Below, one piece after another: positions 20,969 to 32,861 of a DNA stretch of 64,000 nucleotides. The DNA comes from Paracoccaceae bacterium (lineage in GTDB: Bacteria > Pseudomonadota > Alphaproteobacteria > Rhodobacterales > Rhodobacteraceae). Below the pieces are notes generated by a model. The model did not search any database and had not been told where the DNA came from. It worked only from the letters and a program-made list of their open reading frames with translations. Every line of letters starts with the position of its first letter. Position 1 is the first letter of the stretch. The DNA is taken from NCBI GenBank assembly GCA_013214575.1, contig JABSSD010000119.1, positions 94,015 to 158,014 of the forward strand, given 5' to 3'. The position numbers and the translations under genes are program-made.

Positions 20969-22132
20969 TCAGCCCATCAGCCCCTGCACCAGACGGCGCA
21001 TGAAGTCATGCGCGGCATTGAACTGCGCCACGGAGACGTATTCATTTGGCTGATGCGCCTGCGCGATATCACCCGGTCCGCAGACCACGGCGGAATACCC
21101 CGCCTGCTGGAATTGCCCGGCTTCGGTGCCATAGCTGACCACATGGCTGCCATTGTCGCCGGTGATCGCCCGCGCCAGAGCCTCGGCTTCGCCGTCGGTT
21201 TCAGGTTTCAGTCCCGGCACATCAGAAATCAACTCAACCTCAATCTTCGTGTCGGGATGAATTTTCTGCATCCTGGCCTCAACGGCCCTCACTTGCTGCA
21301 TATAGCGATTGTGCCAATCCACCGAGCTTTCGCTGGGCAGCACCCGAATATCCAGACTAAAATGGCAATCCTTGGCGGTGATGTTCATAGCCGTACCGCC
21401 TTCGATCACCCCCACATGCAAGGTGGACCAGGGCGGCTCAAACATCGCGGCAATCGCGTCAGGTTCGCGCGCCCGGTTCTCAGCGTTGCGGGAATTTGTC
21501 CACTCTATCAACGTGCTGGACTGCATAATGGCGCTGACACCGGTATGGACCAGTGAGCTATGCACCTCAAAGCCCTGCACATGGGTCGAACAGGCATAAC
21601 ACCCCTTGTGCCCGGTAACAGCCTTCATCATCGACGGCTCGCCCACAATCACAGCCGAGCCTTTGGGCACCACACCCTGCATAGCCTCGATCATCAGCGG
21701 TGCGCCAATGCAGCCAATTTCCTCGTCATAGCTTAGCGCCAGTTGCAGCGGCCGGGTGACGCCACGGTTCTGCGCCTCTACCAATGCCCAGATCGCCAGC
21801 GCATCAAACCCCTTCATGTCGCAGGTGCCACGGCCATAGTATTTGCCGTCGCGCTCCTCCACGACATAGGGATCGCTATCCCAGGCCTGGCCCTCGACCG
21901 GCACCACATCGGTATGGCCGGACAACACGACCGCCCCTTCGACCTGCGGCCCGACATGGGCAAACAGGGCTGCCTTGGGCTCGTTCGGCGCCATGAATCG
22001 GTGGCTGGTGATCCCATGTGAGGCAAGGTAGCTTTCGACCCACTCAACCAGGGGCAAGTTGCTGTCACTGCTCACGGTAGGGAAAGAGATCAACTGCCGC
22101 ATGATCTCAAACGGTGTCAGGATTGGAGCCAT
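20969..22132 (-). CDS. argE: Acetylornithine deacetylase
   Basis: VVLSGHTDVVPVEGQAWDSDPY, RDGKYYGRGTCDMKGFDALA, SYDEEIGCIGAPLMI. Confidence 0.9.
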   Translation of the reverse strand: MAPILTPFEIMRQLISFPTVSSDSNLPLVEWVESYLASHGITSHRFMAPNEPKAALFAHVGPQVEGAVVLSGHTDVVPVEGQAWDSDPYVVEERDGKYYGRGTCDMKGFDALAIWALVEAQNRGVTRPLQLALSYDEEIGCIGAPLMIEAMQGVVPKGSAVIVGEPSMMKAVTGHKGCYACSTHVQGFEVHSSLVHTGVSAIMQSSTLIEWTNSRNAENRAREPDAIAAMFEPPWSTLHVGVIEGGTAMNITAKDCHFSLDIRVLPSESSVDWHNRYMQQVRAVEARMQKIHPDTKIEVELISDVPGLKPETDGEAEALARAITGDNGSHVVSYGTEAGQFQQAGYSAVVCGPGDIAQAHQPNEYVSVAQFNAAHDFMRRLVQGLMG

Positions 22133-22134
22133 GA

Positions 22135-23955
22135 TCAGTACCCGCTATCGGTGGTCAGCACAAAATGCCCCGGCGTGATCTCAAGATATTCCGACGGTTC
22201 AGCTTTATGGCCCAGATCATGGATCGGGGACGGGATCGATTTGAAGTTCAGATCCTTCTCAGACTTGCGCTGGCGCGGATCGGCAATCGGAACCGCCTTC
22301 ATCAGCGCCTGAGTATAGGCGTGCTGCGGGTTTTCAAACACCTGCGCGCGCGATCCCATTTCAACGATTCGCCCCAGATACATCACCCCGACCTGATGCG
22401 AGACCCGCTCAACCACTGCCATGTCGTGGCTGATGAACAGAAAGCTGATGCCCAGATCAGCCTGCAGCTGCATCATAAGGTTCAGCACCTGTGCCTGCAC
22501 CGACACATCCAGCGCCGACACCGCCTCATCGGCGATGATCAGTTTTGGGTTCAGCGCCAGCGCCCGGGCGATGGCAATACGCTGCCGCTGGCCACCGGAC
22601 ATCTCGTGCGGATAGCGGCGCATGAAGCTGCGCGGCAACTGCACCCGATCAAACAGGCTGGCAACACGATCCTGCAACTCGGAGCCGCTGGCCAGATTAT
22701 AATTACGCATCGGTTCGGCGACCTGGTCCGACAGCATCATCTGCGGGTTCAGCGAGGCAAACGGATCCTGAAAGATCATCTGCATGTCCTGGCGGACCTT
22801 GTGCATCTCGCGCGGGTTCAGGCCCAGGACATCCCGTCCCTCAAAGTTTACGGCTCCGGACTGCGGGTCGACCAGACGCAGGATGGCGCGGCCCGTGGTG
22901 GATTTTCCGCAACCTGATTCGCCAACCAGCGACAGGGTTTGGCCCTTATTGATGGAAAATGAGATATCTTCGACCGCATGCACCTGGGCCACGGTGCGCC
23001 GCATAAAGCCGCCCTTGACGTCAAACCGGGTGGTCAGGTTCTCGACCTTCAACAGCACCTCGTCGGTGCCTTTGATCGGGTCGAGGTTCTGGCCTTCGAC
23101 CCCCATCAGCTTCATCGGTTCCGGATAGGCCTTGCCGCGCATCTCACCCAGCTTGGGCACCGCCGCCAGCAGCGCCTTGGTGTAATCATGCTGTGGATTT
23201 TCAAAGATCTGCTCCACCGTGCCTTCTTCGACCTTGTTGCCGCGGTACATCACCACCACGCGGTCGGCCATCTGCGCCACCACCGCCATATCATGGGTGA
23301 TAAACAGCACTGCGGTGCCGGTTTCGCGTTTCAGGCGATCCATCAGCGCCAGAATCTCGGCCTGAATGGTCACGTCCAGCGCCGTGGTCGGCTCATCTGC
23401 GATCAACAGGCGCGGTTCGCAAGCGATCGCCATGGCAATCACCACCCGCTGGCGCATGCCACCGGACAATTCATGCGGATACTGGCCCAGACGCCGTTCC
23501 GGCTCGGGGATGCGCACCTGACGCAACAGCTCCAGCGCCCGCTCTTTGGCCTGGGCCTTGGTCAGGCTCTTGTGAACCCGCAGCCCTTCGGTCAACTGAC
23601 GCCCCACGGTGAACACCGGGTTCAGCGCGGTCATCGGTTCCTGAAAGATCATCCCGATCTCGTCGCCGCGAATATCTTTCATCACATCTTGTTTGGTCTT
23701 CGCCAGATCAATGGTGTCGCCGTCACGGCGGCTGAACATCAGTTCCCCGGCGGCGATCTCACCACCGCCGAATTCAACCAGCCGCATCAACGACAGCGAC
23801 GAAACTGATTTCCCAGAGCCGGATTCACCCACCACACAGACGGTCTCGCCAGGGTTGATATCAAAAGAAACGTCTTCGACTCCGACCACCGGACCATCCT
23901 TGGTCTGGAATTCGACACGGAGCCCCTTAATCTGAGCAATCGGTTGATCAAGCAC
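22135..23955 (-). CDS. Dipeptide/oligopeptide ABC transporter, fused dual ATP-binding protein
   Basis: Two Walker A motifs ([29 protein letters not shown]) and two [16 protein letters not shown] signatures. Confidence 0.95.
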   Translation of the reverse strand: MLDQPIAQIKGLRVEFQTKDGPVVGVEDVSFDINPGETVCVVGESGSGKSVSSLSLMRLVEFGGGEIAAGELMFSRRDGDTIDLAKTKQDVMKDIRGDEIGMIFQEPMTALNPVFTVGRQLTEGLRVHKSLTKAQAKERALELLRQVRIPEPERRLGQYPHELSGGMRQRVVIAMAIACEPRLLIADEPTTALDVTIQAEILALMDRLKRETGTAVLFITHDMAVVAQMADRVVVMYRGNKVEEGTVEQIFENPQHDYTKALLAAVPKLGEMRGKAYPEPMKLMGVEGQNLDPIKGTDEVLLKVENLTTRFDVKGGFMRRTVAQVHAVEDISFSINKGQTLSLVGESGCGKSTTGRAILRLVDPQSGAVNFEGRDVLGLNPREMHKVRQDMQMIFQDPFASLNPQMMLSDQVAEPMRNYNLASGSELQDRVASLFDRVQLPRSFMRRYPHEMSGGQRQRIAIARALALNPKLIIADEAVSALDVSVQAQVLNLMMQLQADLGISFLFISHDMAVVERVSHQVGVMYLGRIVEMGSRAQVFENPQHAYTQALMKAVPIADPRQRKSEKDLNFKSIPSPIHDLGHKAEPSEYLEITPGHFVLTTDSGY

Positions 23956-24254
23956 CCTGGAACTCCCTTGGTCATCGTGTTTTCTGTTCGCAGGACGTTA
24001 CGCGGGCCTAGCAATGCCGTCAAACCCTGTAACGAGATTTTCCAACGGAAGGCTTGCAATTTTCTGAGGTTCTGTTTCGATACGCGCAGTGACCGCAGAG
24101 GGGGAAGGACACGACGCATGGCAGCCAACGCCACGCTTAGAGCGCCTTCGGTAAGCCCCTGACGGTACGTCTATAAACCGCTGAGATTGCGGAAAAACCT
24201 GTGGCTAGCTATAGCTCGGGATAAAGGCACATAAGTGTCGACAAGGAGTGTAAA

Positions 24255-25955
24255 ATGAAACTTAAAACCCTTTTGCTTGGCGCCATTGCCAGCACAGCAC
24301 TGGCCCCAGCCGCCTTTGCTGAGCGCGGCTCGGACGGCCATGTCAACATCATCTATTGGCAGGCTCCATCAATCCTGAACCCCTATCTGTCCAGCGGCAC
24401 CAAAGACATCGAATCTGCTTCGCTGGTGATTGAGCCCCTGGGCCGCTACGACCAAGACGGCGCTCTGGTTGCCTATCTGGCCGAAGAAATTCCGACTGTT
24501 GAAAACGGCGGCGTGTCTGCTGACCTGAAGTCAATCACCTGGAAGCTGAAGTCCGGCCTGCTGTGGTCTGATGGCAGTGCAGTGACCTCGGCTGACGTGA
24601 AATTCACCGCCGATTACTGCATGGACCCCGCGGGTGGCTGTGCGCAGCTGGCCAAATTTGAGGGTGTTGATTCGGTTGAAATCATTGATGATTTGACCGT
24701 GACTGTCACATTCGGCGAAGCCAAACCAAACCCCTATGGCCCCTTCATGGGTGGTCAGTCGCCGATCATCCAGATGGCGCAGTTCGAAAACTGCACCGGT
24801 GCCAAGGCGCCTGAGTGTACCGACGCCAACTTTGGCCCAATCGGCACCGGCCCGTTTGTAGTCACCGATTTCCGTCCCAATGACGTGATCTCGATGGTTG
24901 CCAATGAAAACTACCGGGATGCCTCCAAGCCCGCATTTGCCACCCTGACCTTCAAAGGTGGCGGCAGTGCAATGGCCTCTGGTCGCGCCGTGCTGGAAAC
25001 AGGCGAGTTCGACTATGCTTGGAACCTGCAGCTAGCCCCCGATGTTCTGGCCAAAATGTCTGAAGGCGGCAAAGGTAAAACTGTTGCTGCATTTGGCACT
25101 CTGGTTGAGCGTATCGAAATGAACATGACCGATACATCGCCTGACCTGCCCGAAGGCGAGCGCGGCACAGTCATGCACCCTCACCCGTTCCTGTCGGACG
25201 TTCGTGTCCGTAAGGCGCTGTCGATGGCAATCGACCGCGAGTTGCTGGTAGAAATCGGATATGGTCAGGCCGGTCGCGCGACCTGTAACCTGGTGCCTGC
25301 TCCACTGATCTATGCTTCGGATAACACCGACTGCCTGATCCAGGACATCGAAGGTGCCAAGGCGCTGCTGGAAGAGGCTGGCTATACTGTCGGGTCCGAT
25401 GGTGTACGTGAAAAAGACGGTGTTCGTCTGTCCATGCTGTACCAAACTTCGACCAACGCCGTACGTCAGGACTTTCAGGCTCTGATCAAACAGTGGTGGC
25501 AGGAAATTGGTGTTGAAAGCGAACTGCGTAACATCAACGCGTCGGTGTTCTTTGGTGGTGACCCAGGTTCGCATGACACATTCCAGCGTTTCTATGCAGA
25601 CGTTGAAATGTACGCCAACAACTTTGATGGCACCGATCCTGAAAGCTACCTGGCACAGCACACTTGCGACAAAGCTCCTAAGCCGGAGAGCCAGTGGATG
25701 GGTGAGAACATGAACCGCTACTGTGACCCAGCCTATGATGCGCTGGTTGCAGAACTGGGCCGCACCGGTGAATTGTCCAAGCGCGGCGAGATCGCCAAGA
25801 AGCTGAACGACATGCTGACCAAAGAAAGCTATGTTGTTGTGCCTCTGGTGGATCGTGGCCGTGTTTCGGCGCACGCCAACAGCCTTGGTGGCGTTATTCT
25901 CAACACCTGGGATAGCGAACTGTGGAACGTTGCGGACTGGCACCGCATCAAGTAA
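24255..25955 (+). CDS. Peptide ABC transporter substrate-binding protein (SBP family 5)
   Basis: Signal peptide MKLKTLLLGAIASTALAPAAFAE; family-5 SBP architecture. Confidence 0.92.
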   Translation: MKLKTLLLGAIASTALAPAAFAERGSDGHVNIIYWQAPSILNPYLSSGTKDIESASLVIEPLGRYDQDGALVAYLAEEIPTVENGGVSADLKSITWKLKSGLLWSDGSAVTSADVKFTADYCMDPAGGCAQLAKFEGVDSVEIIDDLTVTVTFGEAKPNPYGPFMGGQSPIIQMAQFENCTGAKAPECTDANFGPIGTGPFVVTDFRPNDVISMVANENYRDASKPAFATLTFKGGGSAMASGRAVLETGEFDYAWNLQLAPDVLAKMSEGGKGKTVAAFGTLVERIEMNMTDTSPDLPEGERGTVMHPHPFLSDVRVRKALSMAIDRELLVEIGYGQAGRATCNLVPAPLIYASDNTDCLIQDIEGAKALLEEAGYTVGSDGVREKDGVRLSMLYQTSTNAVRQDFQALIKQWWQEIGVESELRNINASVFFGGDPGSHDTFQRFYADVEMYANNFDGTDPESYLAQHTCDKAPKPESQWMGENMNRYCDPAYDALVAELGRTGELSKRGEIAKKLNDMLTKESYVVVPLVDRGRVSAHANSLGGVILNTWDSELWNVADWHRIK

Positions 25956-25971
25956 GAGGTGAATGCCTCTG

Positions 25972-25998
25972 GAGGCCCCGGTGTTACGCCGGGGCCTC
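25972..25998 (+). terminator. Rho-independent-like terminator after SBP gene
   Basis: GAGGCCCCGG-tgttacg-CCGGGGCCTC followed by TTGCCTTT. Confidence 0.7.
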
Positions 25999-26102
25999 TT
26001 GCCTTTCGCCGCCGGTAACGTATACGGCGCCTGCGACAGGAACCGAGGCCTCTATGCCCAGCTCCTAAACTTTAAGACGAATTCGCAAAGGCGCCCTACC
26101 TG

Positions 26103-27110
26103 ATGCTGACCTTTACAATCCGGCGACTGCTCATGTCAGTGCCGACCCTTCTCTTCATCAGTCTGGTAATCTTCTTGCTGCTCGAGCTCGCCCCTGGCGA
26201 CCCGATGGCGCAGGTTCCATTGACTGTCCCGCCCGAAGTCAAAGAAAAAATGCGCGAGGCCCTGGGCCTTGGCCAACCGATGCACATCCGGTTCTGGAAG
26301 TGGCTGGTGCAGTTCTTCTGGATCGAACCGCAAGTGCTGATCGACCATATCTTTGGCACCACCTATGCCCTTGGCGACCTGCGGGTGATCTCATGGCAGA
26401 CCCGTTCGCCGGTGATGGACACCGTGGTTCAGCGCATCCCGCAGACCCTGTGGGTTGTCGGCACCGCTTATATCGTCGGCATTCTGATCGCGCTGCCGAT
26501 CGGCATCTACTCGGCCTATCGCCAGTATTCAGTGTTTGATCAATGCGGTACCTTTATCACCATGGTCGGTTTTTCAATCCCGCCATTCTTTACCGGGCCG
26601 CTGCTGATCGTGATCTTCTCGGTGCAGTTGGGCTGGTTCCCGTTTATCTATGACACCACCCATGTGGTGGATGACTGGGACAGCTTTGTGCAGCAACTCA
26701 GGCAGATGATCCTGCCGGTGATGGTACTGTCGCTGCAGACCACGGCGCAGATCAGCCGCTACATGCGCGCCTCGATGCTGGACAACCTGAACCAGGATTA
26801 TGTCCGCACCGCCCGCGCCAAAGGGCTGAGCGAAGCCGTTGTGGTGATGGTGCATGTGCTGCGCAACTCGATGATCCCGGTGGTCACGGTGATTGCTCTG
26901 GGCATGCCCGCGATCTTTGGCGGCGCCATTATCACCGAACAGATCTTCTCGGTGAACGGTATCGGCGCCCAGCTGATCACCGCATTGTTCGCCAATGACC
27001 TGCCCACCGTGCAGACGCTGACTTTCATCTTTGCGATCCTGATCGTGTTCTTCAACCTGATTGCAGATATCCTCTACGGCCTGCTTGATCCGAGGATCCG
27101 CTATGACTGA
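26103..27110 (+). CDS. ABC transporter permease (DppB-like)
   Basis: MLTFTIRRLLMSVPTLLFISLVIFLLLELAPGDP...; EAVVVMVHVLRNSMIPVVTVIALGMPAIFGGAIITEQIF. Confidence 0.93.
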   Translation: MLTFTIRRLLMSVPTLLFISLVIFLLLELAPGDPMAQVPLTVPPEVKEKMREALGLGQPMHIRFWKWLVQFFWIEPQVLIDHIFGTTYALGDLRVISWQTRSPVMDTVVQRIPQTLWVVGTAYIVGILIALPIGIYSAYRQYSVFDQCGTFITMVGFSIPPFFTGPLLIVIFSVQLGWFPFIYDTTHVVDDWDSFVQQLRQMILPVMVLSLQTTAQISRYMRASMLDNLNQDYVRTARAKGLSEAVVVMVHVLRNSMIPVVTVIALGMPAIFGGAIITEQIFSVNGIGAQLITALFANDLPTVQTLTFIFAILIVFFNLIADILYGLLDPRIRYD

Positions 27111-28050
27111 TCTGTCCAACCAAACCCCGCTTGCCCCGCCACGCAGCCAATGGCTGAGCGTCTGGGACCAGTTGAAGAAACACAAGGGCGCGTTGCTGGG
27201 GGGAGGCTTCTTGCTGTTCATTACCCTGGCCGTGTTGCTGGGGCCCTATATCTGGACGCTGGATCCGCAAAAGATCGACTATCGCGCCCGCGATTTCCGG
27301 CCGATCTATCATGCTTTGTTCGACGCCGATGCCAAAACCGCCTGGGGCAACCCGCTGGGCACCGACCAATTGGGCCGCGACGGGCTGGCCAATCTGCTGG
27401 CCGGTGGGCGGACCTCGATGGCAGTGGGCTGGGCGGCGATGCTGCTGACCCTGTTCATCGGCACCTTGATCGGGGTTGTTGCCGGCTATTTCAAGAAGCT
27501 GGACAACCCGCTGATGCGGCTGACAGACCTGTTTCTGTCGCTGCCGATCCTGCCGCTGCTGCTGGTGGCCGTGACCCTGTTTCGGCAACCCTTGCACGCC
27601 AACTTTGGCCCCGAGGGTGGTATGTTCATCCTGATTGTTGGCATCATCGGCATCACCAGCTGGATGCCAACCGCACGGATTGTCCGCGGCGACGTATTGG
27701 CGCTGAAGGAACGCGAGTTTGTAGTCGCGGCGCGGTCCATCGGCACCCAGCCCGGCGCAATGATCTGGCGCCACCTGCTGCCCAATGTGATCTCTCCGAT
27801 CATGGTCTCGGCAACGCTGGGACTGGCGGCGGCAATCATCACCGAAAGCGCGCTGTCGTTCCTCGGGGTTGGCTTTCCATCGGATTTCCCCACCTGGGGC
27901 AAGATGCTGGCCGACGCGGTGCAGCGGATGGAGGAATTCCCCGAGCGGGTGATGCTTCCCGGGGTTGCCATCTCGCTGACGGTACTGAGCGTGAACTACC
28001 TGGGCGACGGGTTGCGGGATGCGCTGGATCCAAGAATCCGGGGCCGCTGA
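27103..28050 (+). CDS. ABC transporter permease (DppC-like)
   Basis: MTDLSNQTPLAPP..., GTDQLGRDGLANLLAGGRTSMAVGW; start overlaps stop of upstream permease. Confidence 0.93.
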   Translation: MTDLSNQTPLAPPRSQWLSVWDQLKKHKGALLGGGFLLFITLAVLLGPYIWTLDPQKIDYRARDFRPIYHALFDADAKTAWGNPLGTDQLGRDGLANLLAGGRTSMAVGWAAMLLTLFIGTLIGVVAGYFKKLDNPLMRLTDLFLSLPILPLLLVAVTLFRQPLHANFGPEGGMFILIVGIIGITSWMPTARIVRGDVLALKEREFVVAARSIGTQPGAMIWRHLLPNVISPIMVSATLGLAAAIITESALSFLGVGFPSDFPTWGKMLADAVQRMEEFPERVMLPGVAISLTVLSVNYLGDGLRDALDPRIRGR

Positions 28051-28078
28051 TCAAGCCCCTGACACTGCAGCACAGAAC

Positions 28079-28109
28079 ACAGCCGCTCCGGATTGGGGCG
28101 GCTGTTTCA
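28079..28109 (+). terminator. Candidate terminator after permease operon
   Basis: ACAGCCGCTCC-ggatt-GGGGCGGCTGT followed by TTCATTTT. Confidence 0.65.
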
Positions 28110-28184
28110 TTTTGAGTATTTAGGGAAAAAAGAAGCCGGGGCGGTGATGGGGTTTCCCGCAGGGCGGTGTGCAGTCGCAAGATA

Positions 28185-29465
28185 TCAGTGAAGTTGTTTT
28201 CTGATGCGCCGCACGGCCAGCCAGACCAGTGCCACCACCGGTAAAGTGAGGATGGCGGTCAGCGTGCCCTTGCTGAGGCCCAGCAGCACCGCCAGCGGAT
28301 AGCCGACATAGGCCGCCAGCGACACGCTGTAGTAGCTGATGGCGACGACAGACAGGCCCTCGACCGTGGTCTGCAAGCGCAGCGCCAGATCCGCGCGCCG
28401 GTCCATGCTTTCCAGCAGCGCCTGATTCTGCGCGCTGCGTTCCACATCAACCCGCGTTCTCAGCAATTCACCGGCGCGCCGCGCCCGATCCGCCAGAATA
28501 CCCAGCCGCGCCTCGGTGGATTTCACCGTCCGCATTGCCGGTTCATAGCGGCGCAGCATGAAGTCAGCGAAGCTCTGATATCCCGCATAGCGCGCCTCGC
28601 GCAGCAGGCTGATGCGCTGGTTGACCAGCGCCTCATAGGCGCCGGTAGCGCCAAACCGGAACGCCGACCGCGCCGCCATTGTTTCCAGCTCGGCCGAAAT
28701 GGTCAGCAGTTGCGACAGGGTCTGGTCGGCAGGCATCTGGCCGCCGGTCATCTGCATCATCATCTCGGACAGATGGGTGTCGAGCCCGCCGATATCCGGG
28801 ACAAGCCGCCGCGACTGTGAGAATCCCAGCATCGACATTGCCCGGTAGGTCTCGATCTCGCAGAGCCGCTGCACAATGCGCCCCACCCGCCGGGCGCCGG
28901 TTTCAGGGCTGACAAAGACCGCAAAGCGCATGTGGCCGGCCGGATCAATGCGAAAGTCGCCCGCCACCACCGCACTGCCATCCAGTACCTCGGAGACGGC
29001 CAGGCTTTCGGGCACAAACCAGTCGCCCAGATCACCGGCCATTTGGTCAGCCTGGGGCCGTGTCTCAACCCGGAAAACGAGGGATGTAACGCGCTTTCCC
29101 GGCGCCGCAGCCAACCAGCTTGCCGGGAACGCCTCATAATCCACCGGATCAAAGGCGCGGCTGCTGACCCCCACCGAATAGATCATATAGCTGACGAATT
29201 CGGTGTGCTGTTCCCACTTCAGATGATGCCGCCCGATCTGCGCTGAATGGTGAGTGGCCCCGGGTTTGGGATGGGGCACGTCATGGCGGTCCAGCAGATC
29301 AATCAGATGCCGCAGATCCTGGCTGCGATCGCGGTGCTCCGCCTCATGGTCTTGTTTGATGGTCAGATAGACCACCGTGCAGGGCCCCTGCATGGTGAGA
29401 AAGGGACGGGCGTGCAGCTCGTTGGCAAGCTGATAGCGCAGCGGGTGGTCCTGTATCTGTGGCAT
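28185..29465 (-). CDS. DUF3422 family protein
   Basis: HPLRYQLANELHARPFLTMQGPCTVVYLTI N-terminus, C-terminal TM pair; resembles DUF3422 from memory. Confidence 0.75.
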   Translation of the reverse strand: MPQIQDHPLRYQLANELHARPFLTMQGPCTVVYLTIKQDHEAEHRDRSQDLRHLIDLLDRHDVPHPKPGATHHSAQIGRHHLKWEQHTEFVSYMIYSVGVSSRAFDPVDYEAFPASWLAAAPGKRVTSLVFRVETRPQADQMAGDLGDWFVPESLAVSEVLDGSAVVAGDFRIDPAGHMRFAVFVSPETGARRVGRIVQRLCEIETYRAMSMLGFSQSRRLVPDIGGLDTHLSEMMMQMTGGQMPADQTLSQLLTISAELETMAARSAFRFGATGAYEALVNQRISLLREARYAGYQSFADFMLRRYEPAMRTVKSTEARLGILADRARRAGELLRTRVDVERSAQNQALLESMDRRADLALRLQTTVEGLSVVAISYYSVSLAAYVGYPLAVLLGLSKGTLTAILTLPVVALVWLAVRRIRKQLH

Positions 29466-29593
29466 TGCGGGCTCCTGGTATGAACCGGCAGAGTATATGC
29501 CTGCCTCAGACCTGTAAAGAAACCTATTATTTCAACATGTTACCGGAATACCATCGTATACAGGCGGTTCAATCAGTATTTGGGGGACGGCAA

Positions 29594-29652
29594 TGGGGCT
29601 CTGCCCCAGCGACCAAAGGCCGCTCCCCGAGGTATTTAAAACAAGAAGAAGA
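29594..29652 (+). repeat. Composite dispersed repeat (TGGGGCTCTGCCCCA hairpin + CCGAGGTATTTAAAACAAGAAGAAG tail)
   Basis: Same module order as 2811-2860. Confidence 0.75.
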
Positions 29653-29656
29653 TATG

Positions 29657-29686
29657 AAAAAGGCGCCCCCGTAGGAGCGCCTTTTT
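29657..29686. terminator. Rho-independent terminator (bidirectional)
   Basis: AAAAAGGCGC...GCGCCTTTTT. Confidence 0.75.
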
Positions 29687-29704
29687 GTCGCAATTTCCGT
29701 TGAT

Positions 29705-31138
29705 TTAAGAGATCAGTTTCAACAGCATATCCAGGCTGGCCTTGGCATCGCCATAGAACATTCGGGTATTGTCCTTGAAGAACAGCGGGTTCTCAATGCC
29801 CGAATAGCCGGTGCCCTGGCCTCGTTTGGAGACGAACACCTGCTTGGCTTTCCAGCATTCCAGCACTGGCATGCCGGCGATCGGCGAGTTGGGATCGTCC
29901 TGCGCCGCCGGGTTGACGATGTCGTTGGAGCCGATGACGATGGCCACATCGGTCTCTGCGAAGTCGCCGTTGATTTCGTCCATCTCCATGACGATATCAT
30001 AGGGCACCCTGGCTTCGGCCAGCAGCACGTTCATATGGCCAGGCAGACGCCCCGCCACCGGGTGGATGGCAAAGCGCACGGTCTTGCCCTTGGCGCGCAA
30101 CCGGCGGGTCAGTTCCGCCACGTTCTGCTGCGCCTGTGCCACCGCCATGCCGTAGCCGGGGATGATGACGATGCTGTCGGCCTCGTCCAGCGCGGTTGCG
30201 ACCCCCTCGGCATCGATGGCGATCTGTTCGCCCTCGACCGCCATTTGCGGACCTGAGGTACCACCAAAGCCGCCCAGGATCACGCTGACAAACGAGCGGT
30301 TCATCGCCTTGCACATGATATAGGACAGGATTGCCCCGGAGGAGCCAACCAGCGCGCCGACCACGATCAGCAGGTCATTGCCCAGCGAGAAGCCAATCGC
30401 CGCCGCCGCCCAGCCCGAGTAGCTGTTCAGCATCGACACCACCACTGGCATGTCGGCACCGCCGATGCCCATGATCAGATGATAGCCGATGAACAGCGCA
30501 GCCAGTGTCATCAGCGCCAGCGGCAAAAAGCCTCCGGTGTTGAAGTACCAGATCAGGCAGATGACCGAGAGTGCCGCCGCGACTGCGTTCAGCATGTGAC
30601 CGCCCGGCAGTTTTGTCGCCACCGAGCCAAGCTTGCCCGACAGTTTGCCATAGGCCACCACCGAGCCGGTAAAGGTCACCGCACCGATGAAGATGCCCAG
30701 GAACACCTCGACCCGCAGGATGGATTGCTCAACCGGTGTCTTCTGCGCCAGCAGCGCGGCAAAGCCCTCCAGACCCTCGCGCGCCTCGGCAGACATCGCC
30801 AGGACATTGCCCAGCTCAATATGGGCGTTGAAGCCAACAAACACCGCCGCCAGGCCGACCAGCGAGTGCATCGCCGCCACCAGTTGTGGCATCTCGGTCA
30901 TCTGCACCTTGTTTGCCACATAGGTGCCGATCAAGCCGCCACCTGCGATCAGCAGCAGCGACAGTAGCCACAGGCCTGAGCCGGGACCGACAAGCGTTGC
31001 GAATACCGCCAGGCCCATGCTGACGATGCCATACCAGACCGCCCGCTTGGCGCTTTCCTGACCGGACAACCCGCCCAAGCTCAGGATGAAGAGAACCGCC
31101 GCAACCACATAGGCGGCAATTGTGAAGCCAAATTCCAT
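29705..31138 (-). CDS. pntB: NAD(P) transhydrogenase subunit beta
   Basis: [33 protein letters not shown]...; [27 protein letters not shown]. Confidence 0.95.
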   Translation of the reverse strand: MEFGFTIAAYVVAAVLFILSLGGLSGQESAKRAVWYGIVSMGLAVFATLVGPGSGLWLLSLLLIAGGGLIGTYVANKVQMTEMPQLVAAMHSLVGLAAVFVGFNAHIELGNVLAMSAEAREGLEGFAALLAQKTPVEQSILRVEVFLGIFIGAVTFTGSVVAYGKLSGKLGSVATKLPGGHMLNAVAAALSVICLIWYFNTGGFLPLALMTLAALFIGYHLIMGIGGADMPVVVSMLNSYSGWAAAAIGFSLGNDLLIVVGALVGSSGAILSYIMCKAMNRSFVSVILGGFGGTSGPQMAVEGEQIAIDAEGVATALDEADSIVIIPGYGMAVAQAQQNVAELTRRLRAKGKTVRFAIHPVAGRLPGHMNVLLAEARVPYDIVMEMDEINGDFAETDVAIVIGSNDIVNPAAQDDPNSPIAGMPVLECWKAKQVFVSKRGQGTGYSGIENPLFFKDNTRMFYGDAKASLDMLLKLIS

Positions 31139-31151
31139 GATCCAGACCTCC

Positions 31152-32723
31152 TTATGATTTCTGGAACATGGCAAGCATGCGCCGTGTTACGAGGAAGCCG
31201 CCAAAGATGTTGATCCCCGCCATGAAGATGGACAGCGAGGCCAGCAAGATCACCAGCCAGGAGCCAGATCCAATCTGCATCAATGCGCCCAGAATGATGA
31301 TCGACGAGATCGCATTGGTCACCGCCATCAGTGGCGTGTGCAGCGAATGCGCCACCCCCCAGATCACCTGGAAACCAACAAAACAGGCCAGTACAAAGAC
31401 GATAAAGTGCTGCATGAAGGAGGCCGGTGCAAACAGGCCTGCCAGCAGGATCAAGCCGCCGCCAACTGCCAGCAAAGTGATCTGCTGTTTGGTGGCCGCT
31501 TTGAAAGCGGCGACCTCAGCCGCACGTTTTTCCTCTGGCGTCAGCTCTGGCACCACTTGCTTGGGCTTGGCGGCAATCGCCTGAATTTTTGGCGGCGGCG
31601 GCGGGAAGGTAATCTCGCCCTGATGGGTGACCGTGGCGCCGCGAATGACGTCATCTTCCATGTTGTGATTGATCTGGCCGTCCTTTTCAGGGGTCAGATC
31701 ACTGATCATATGGCGGACGTTGGTGGCATAGAGTGTCGATGCCTGCGCCGCCATCCGGCTGGGGAAATCGGTATAGCCGATGATGATGACGCCATTGTCG
31801 GTGACGATCTTTTCGTCCATCACCGTCAGCTTGCAGTTGCCACCCTTTTCCGCCGCCAGGTCAATAATCACCGAGCCGGGCTTCATCGCTGCAACCATAT
31901 CTTCGGTCCACAGCTCAGGCGCCTCGCGGTTGGGGATCAGTGCCGTGGTGATGACGATGTCAACCTGCGGCGCCAGCTCGCGGAATTTGGCCAGCTGTGC
32001 CTCGCGGAACTCTGGGCTCGACACTGACGCATAGCCACCAGTGGCGGCGCCATCAGCCTGATCTTCCTCAAAGTCGAGATAGACAAACTCGGCGCCCATG
32101 CTTTCAACCTGCTCGGCCGCTTCGGGACGCACGTCAAACGCCAGGGTGATCGCACCGAGGCTGGTCGAAGTGCCAATGGCGGCCAACCCGGCAACGCCAG
32201 CGCCAATCACAAGAACCCGTGCCGGCGGCACCTTGCCCGCCGCAGTGATCTGACCGGTAAAGAAGCGACCAAAGTTGTTGCCCGCCTCGATCACCGCGCG
32301 GTAGCCGGCGATATTGGCCATCGACGACAGCGCATCCATCTTTTGCGCCCGCGAAATACGGGGCACCATTTCCATCGCGATCACATTGGCGCGCTTGGAT
32401 TTGGCCAGCTCCAGCCCATCAGCGTTGCCACCGGGATTGAAAAAGGAGATCAGCGTCTTCTTGCCGTTCAACCGCTTCAGCTCAACCTCGCTGGGCTGGC
32501 GCACCTTGGCAATGATATCCACCGTTTTCCACAGCGCAGCCGCAGTATTGAGGATCTCGACACCCGCCTCAACATAGCTGGCGTCCGAGAAACCAGCAGC
32601 CACCCCGGCGCCGGTTTCAAGGGCGCAGTCATAGCCCAGTTTCTGCAACTGACGTGCAGAGTCCGGCGTCATCGCAACGCGCGCCTCGCCCTTAAACATC
32701 TCTTTTGGTGTACCTATCTTCAC
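31152..32723 (-). CDS. pntA: NAD(P) transhydrogenase subunit alpha
   Basis: GTG start; [33 protein letters not shown]...; four C-terminal TM helices; ORF-track N-terminal extension rejected. Confidence 0.94.
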   Translation of the reverse strand: MKIGTPKEMFKGEARVAMTPDSARQLQKLGYDCALETGAGVAAGFSDASYVEAGVEILNTAAALWKTVDIIAKVRQPSEVELKRLNGKKTLISFFNPGGNADGLELAKSKRANVIAMEMVPRISRAQKMDALSSMANIAGYRAVIEAGNNFGRFFTGQITAAGKVPPARVLVIGAGVAGLAAIGTSTSLGAITLAFDVRPEAAEQVESMGAEFVYLDFEEDQADGAATGGYASVSSPEFREAQLAKFRELAPQVDIVITTALIPNREAPELWTEDMVAAMKPGSVIIDLAAEKGGNCKLTVMDEKIVTDNGVIIIGYTDFPSRMAAQASTLYATNVRHMISDLTPEKDGQINHNMEDDVIRGATVTHQGEITFPPPPPKIQAIAAKPKQVVPELTPEEKRAAEVAAFKAATKQQITLLAVGGGLILLAGLFAPASFMQHFIVFVLACFVGFQVIWGVAHSLHTPLMAVTNAISSIIILGALMQIGSGSWLVILLASLSIFMAGINIFGGFLVTRRMLAMFQKS

Positions 32724-32861
32724 CGTATCGGTCCCCCTCGGCTTGGCCGTGCCCGCACCAATCAGGTACGGATCGCAAAAAATTTCCCTACCCGACGCAA
32801 GATACTTGCGCAAGGACTTCGCTGCAACGCCGCATTTTTTCACTGCAGCGCGGCATTCTCT

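Noticed and set aside
22165-23808. Plus-strand ORFs (250 and 276 aa) opposite the ABC ATPase gene
   Set aside because: Antisense shadow ORFs rich in H/R/Q, no domain signals.
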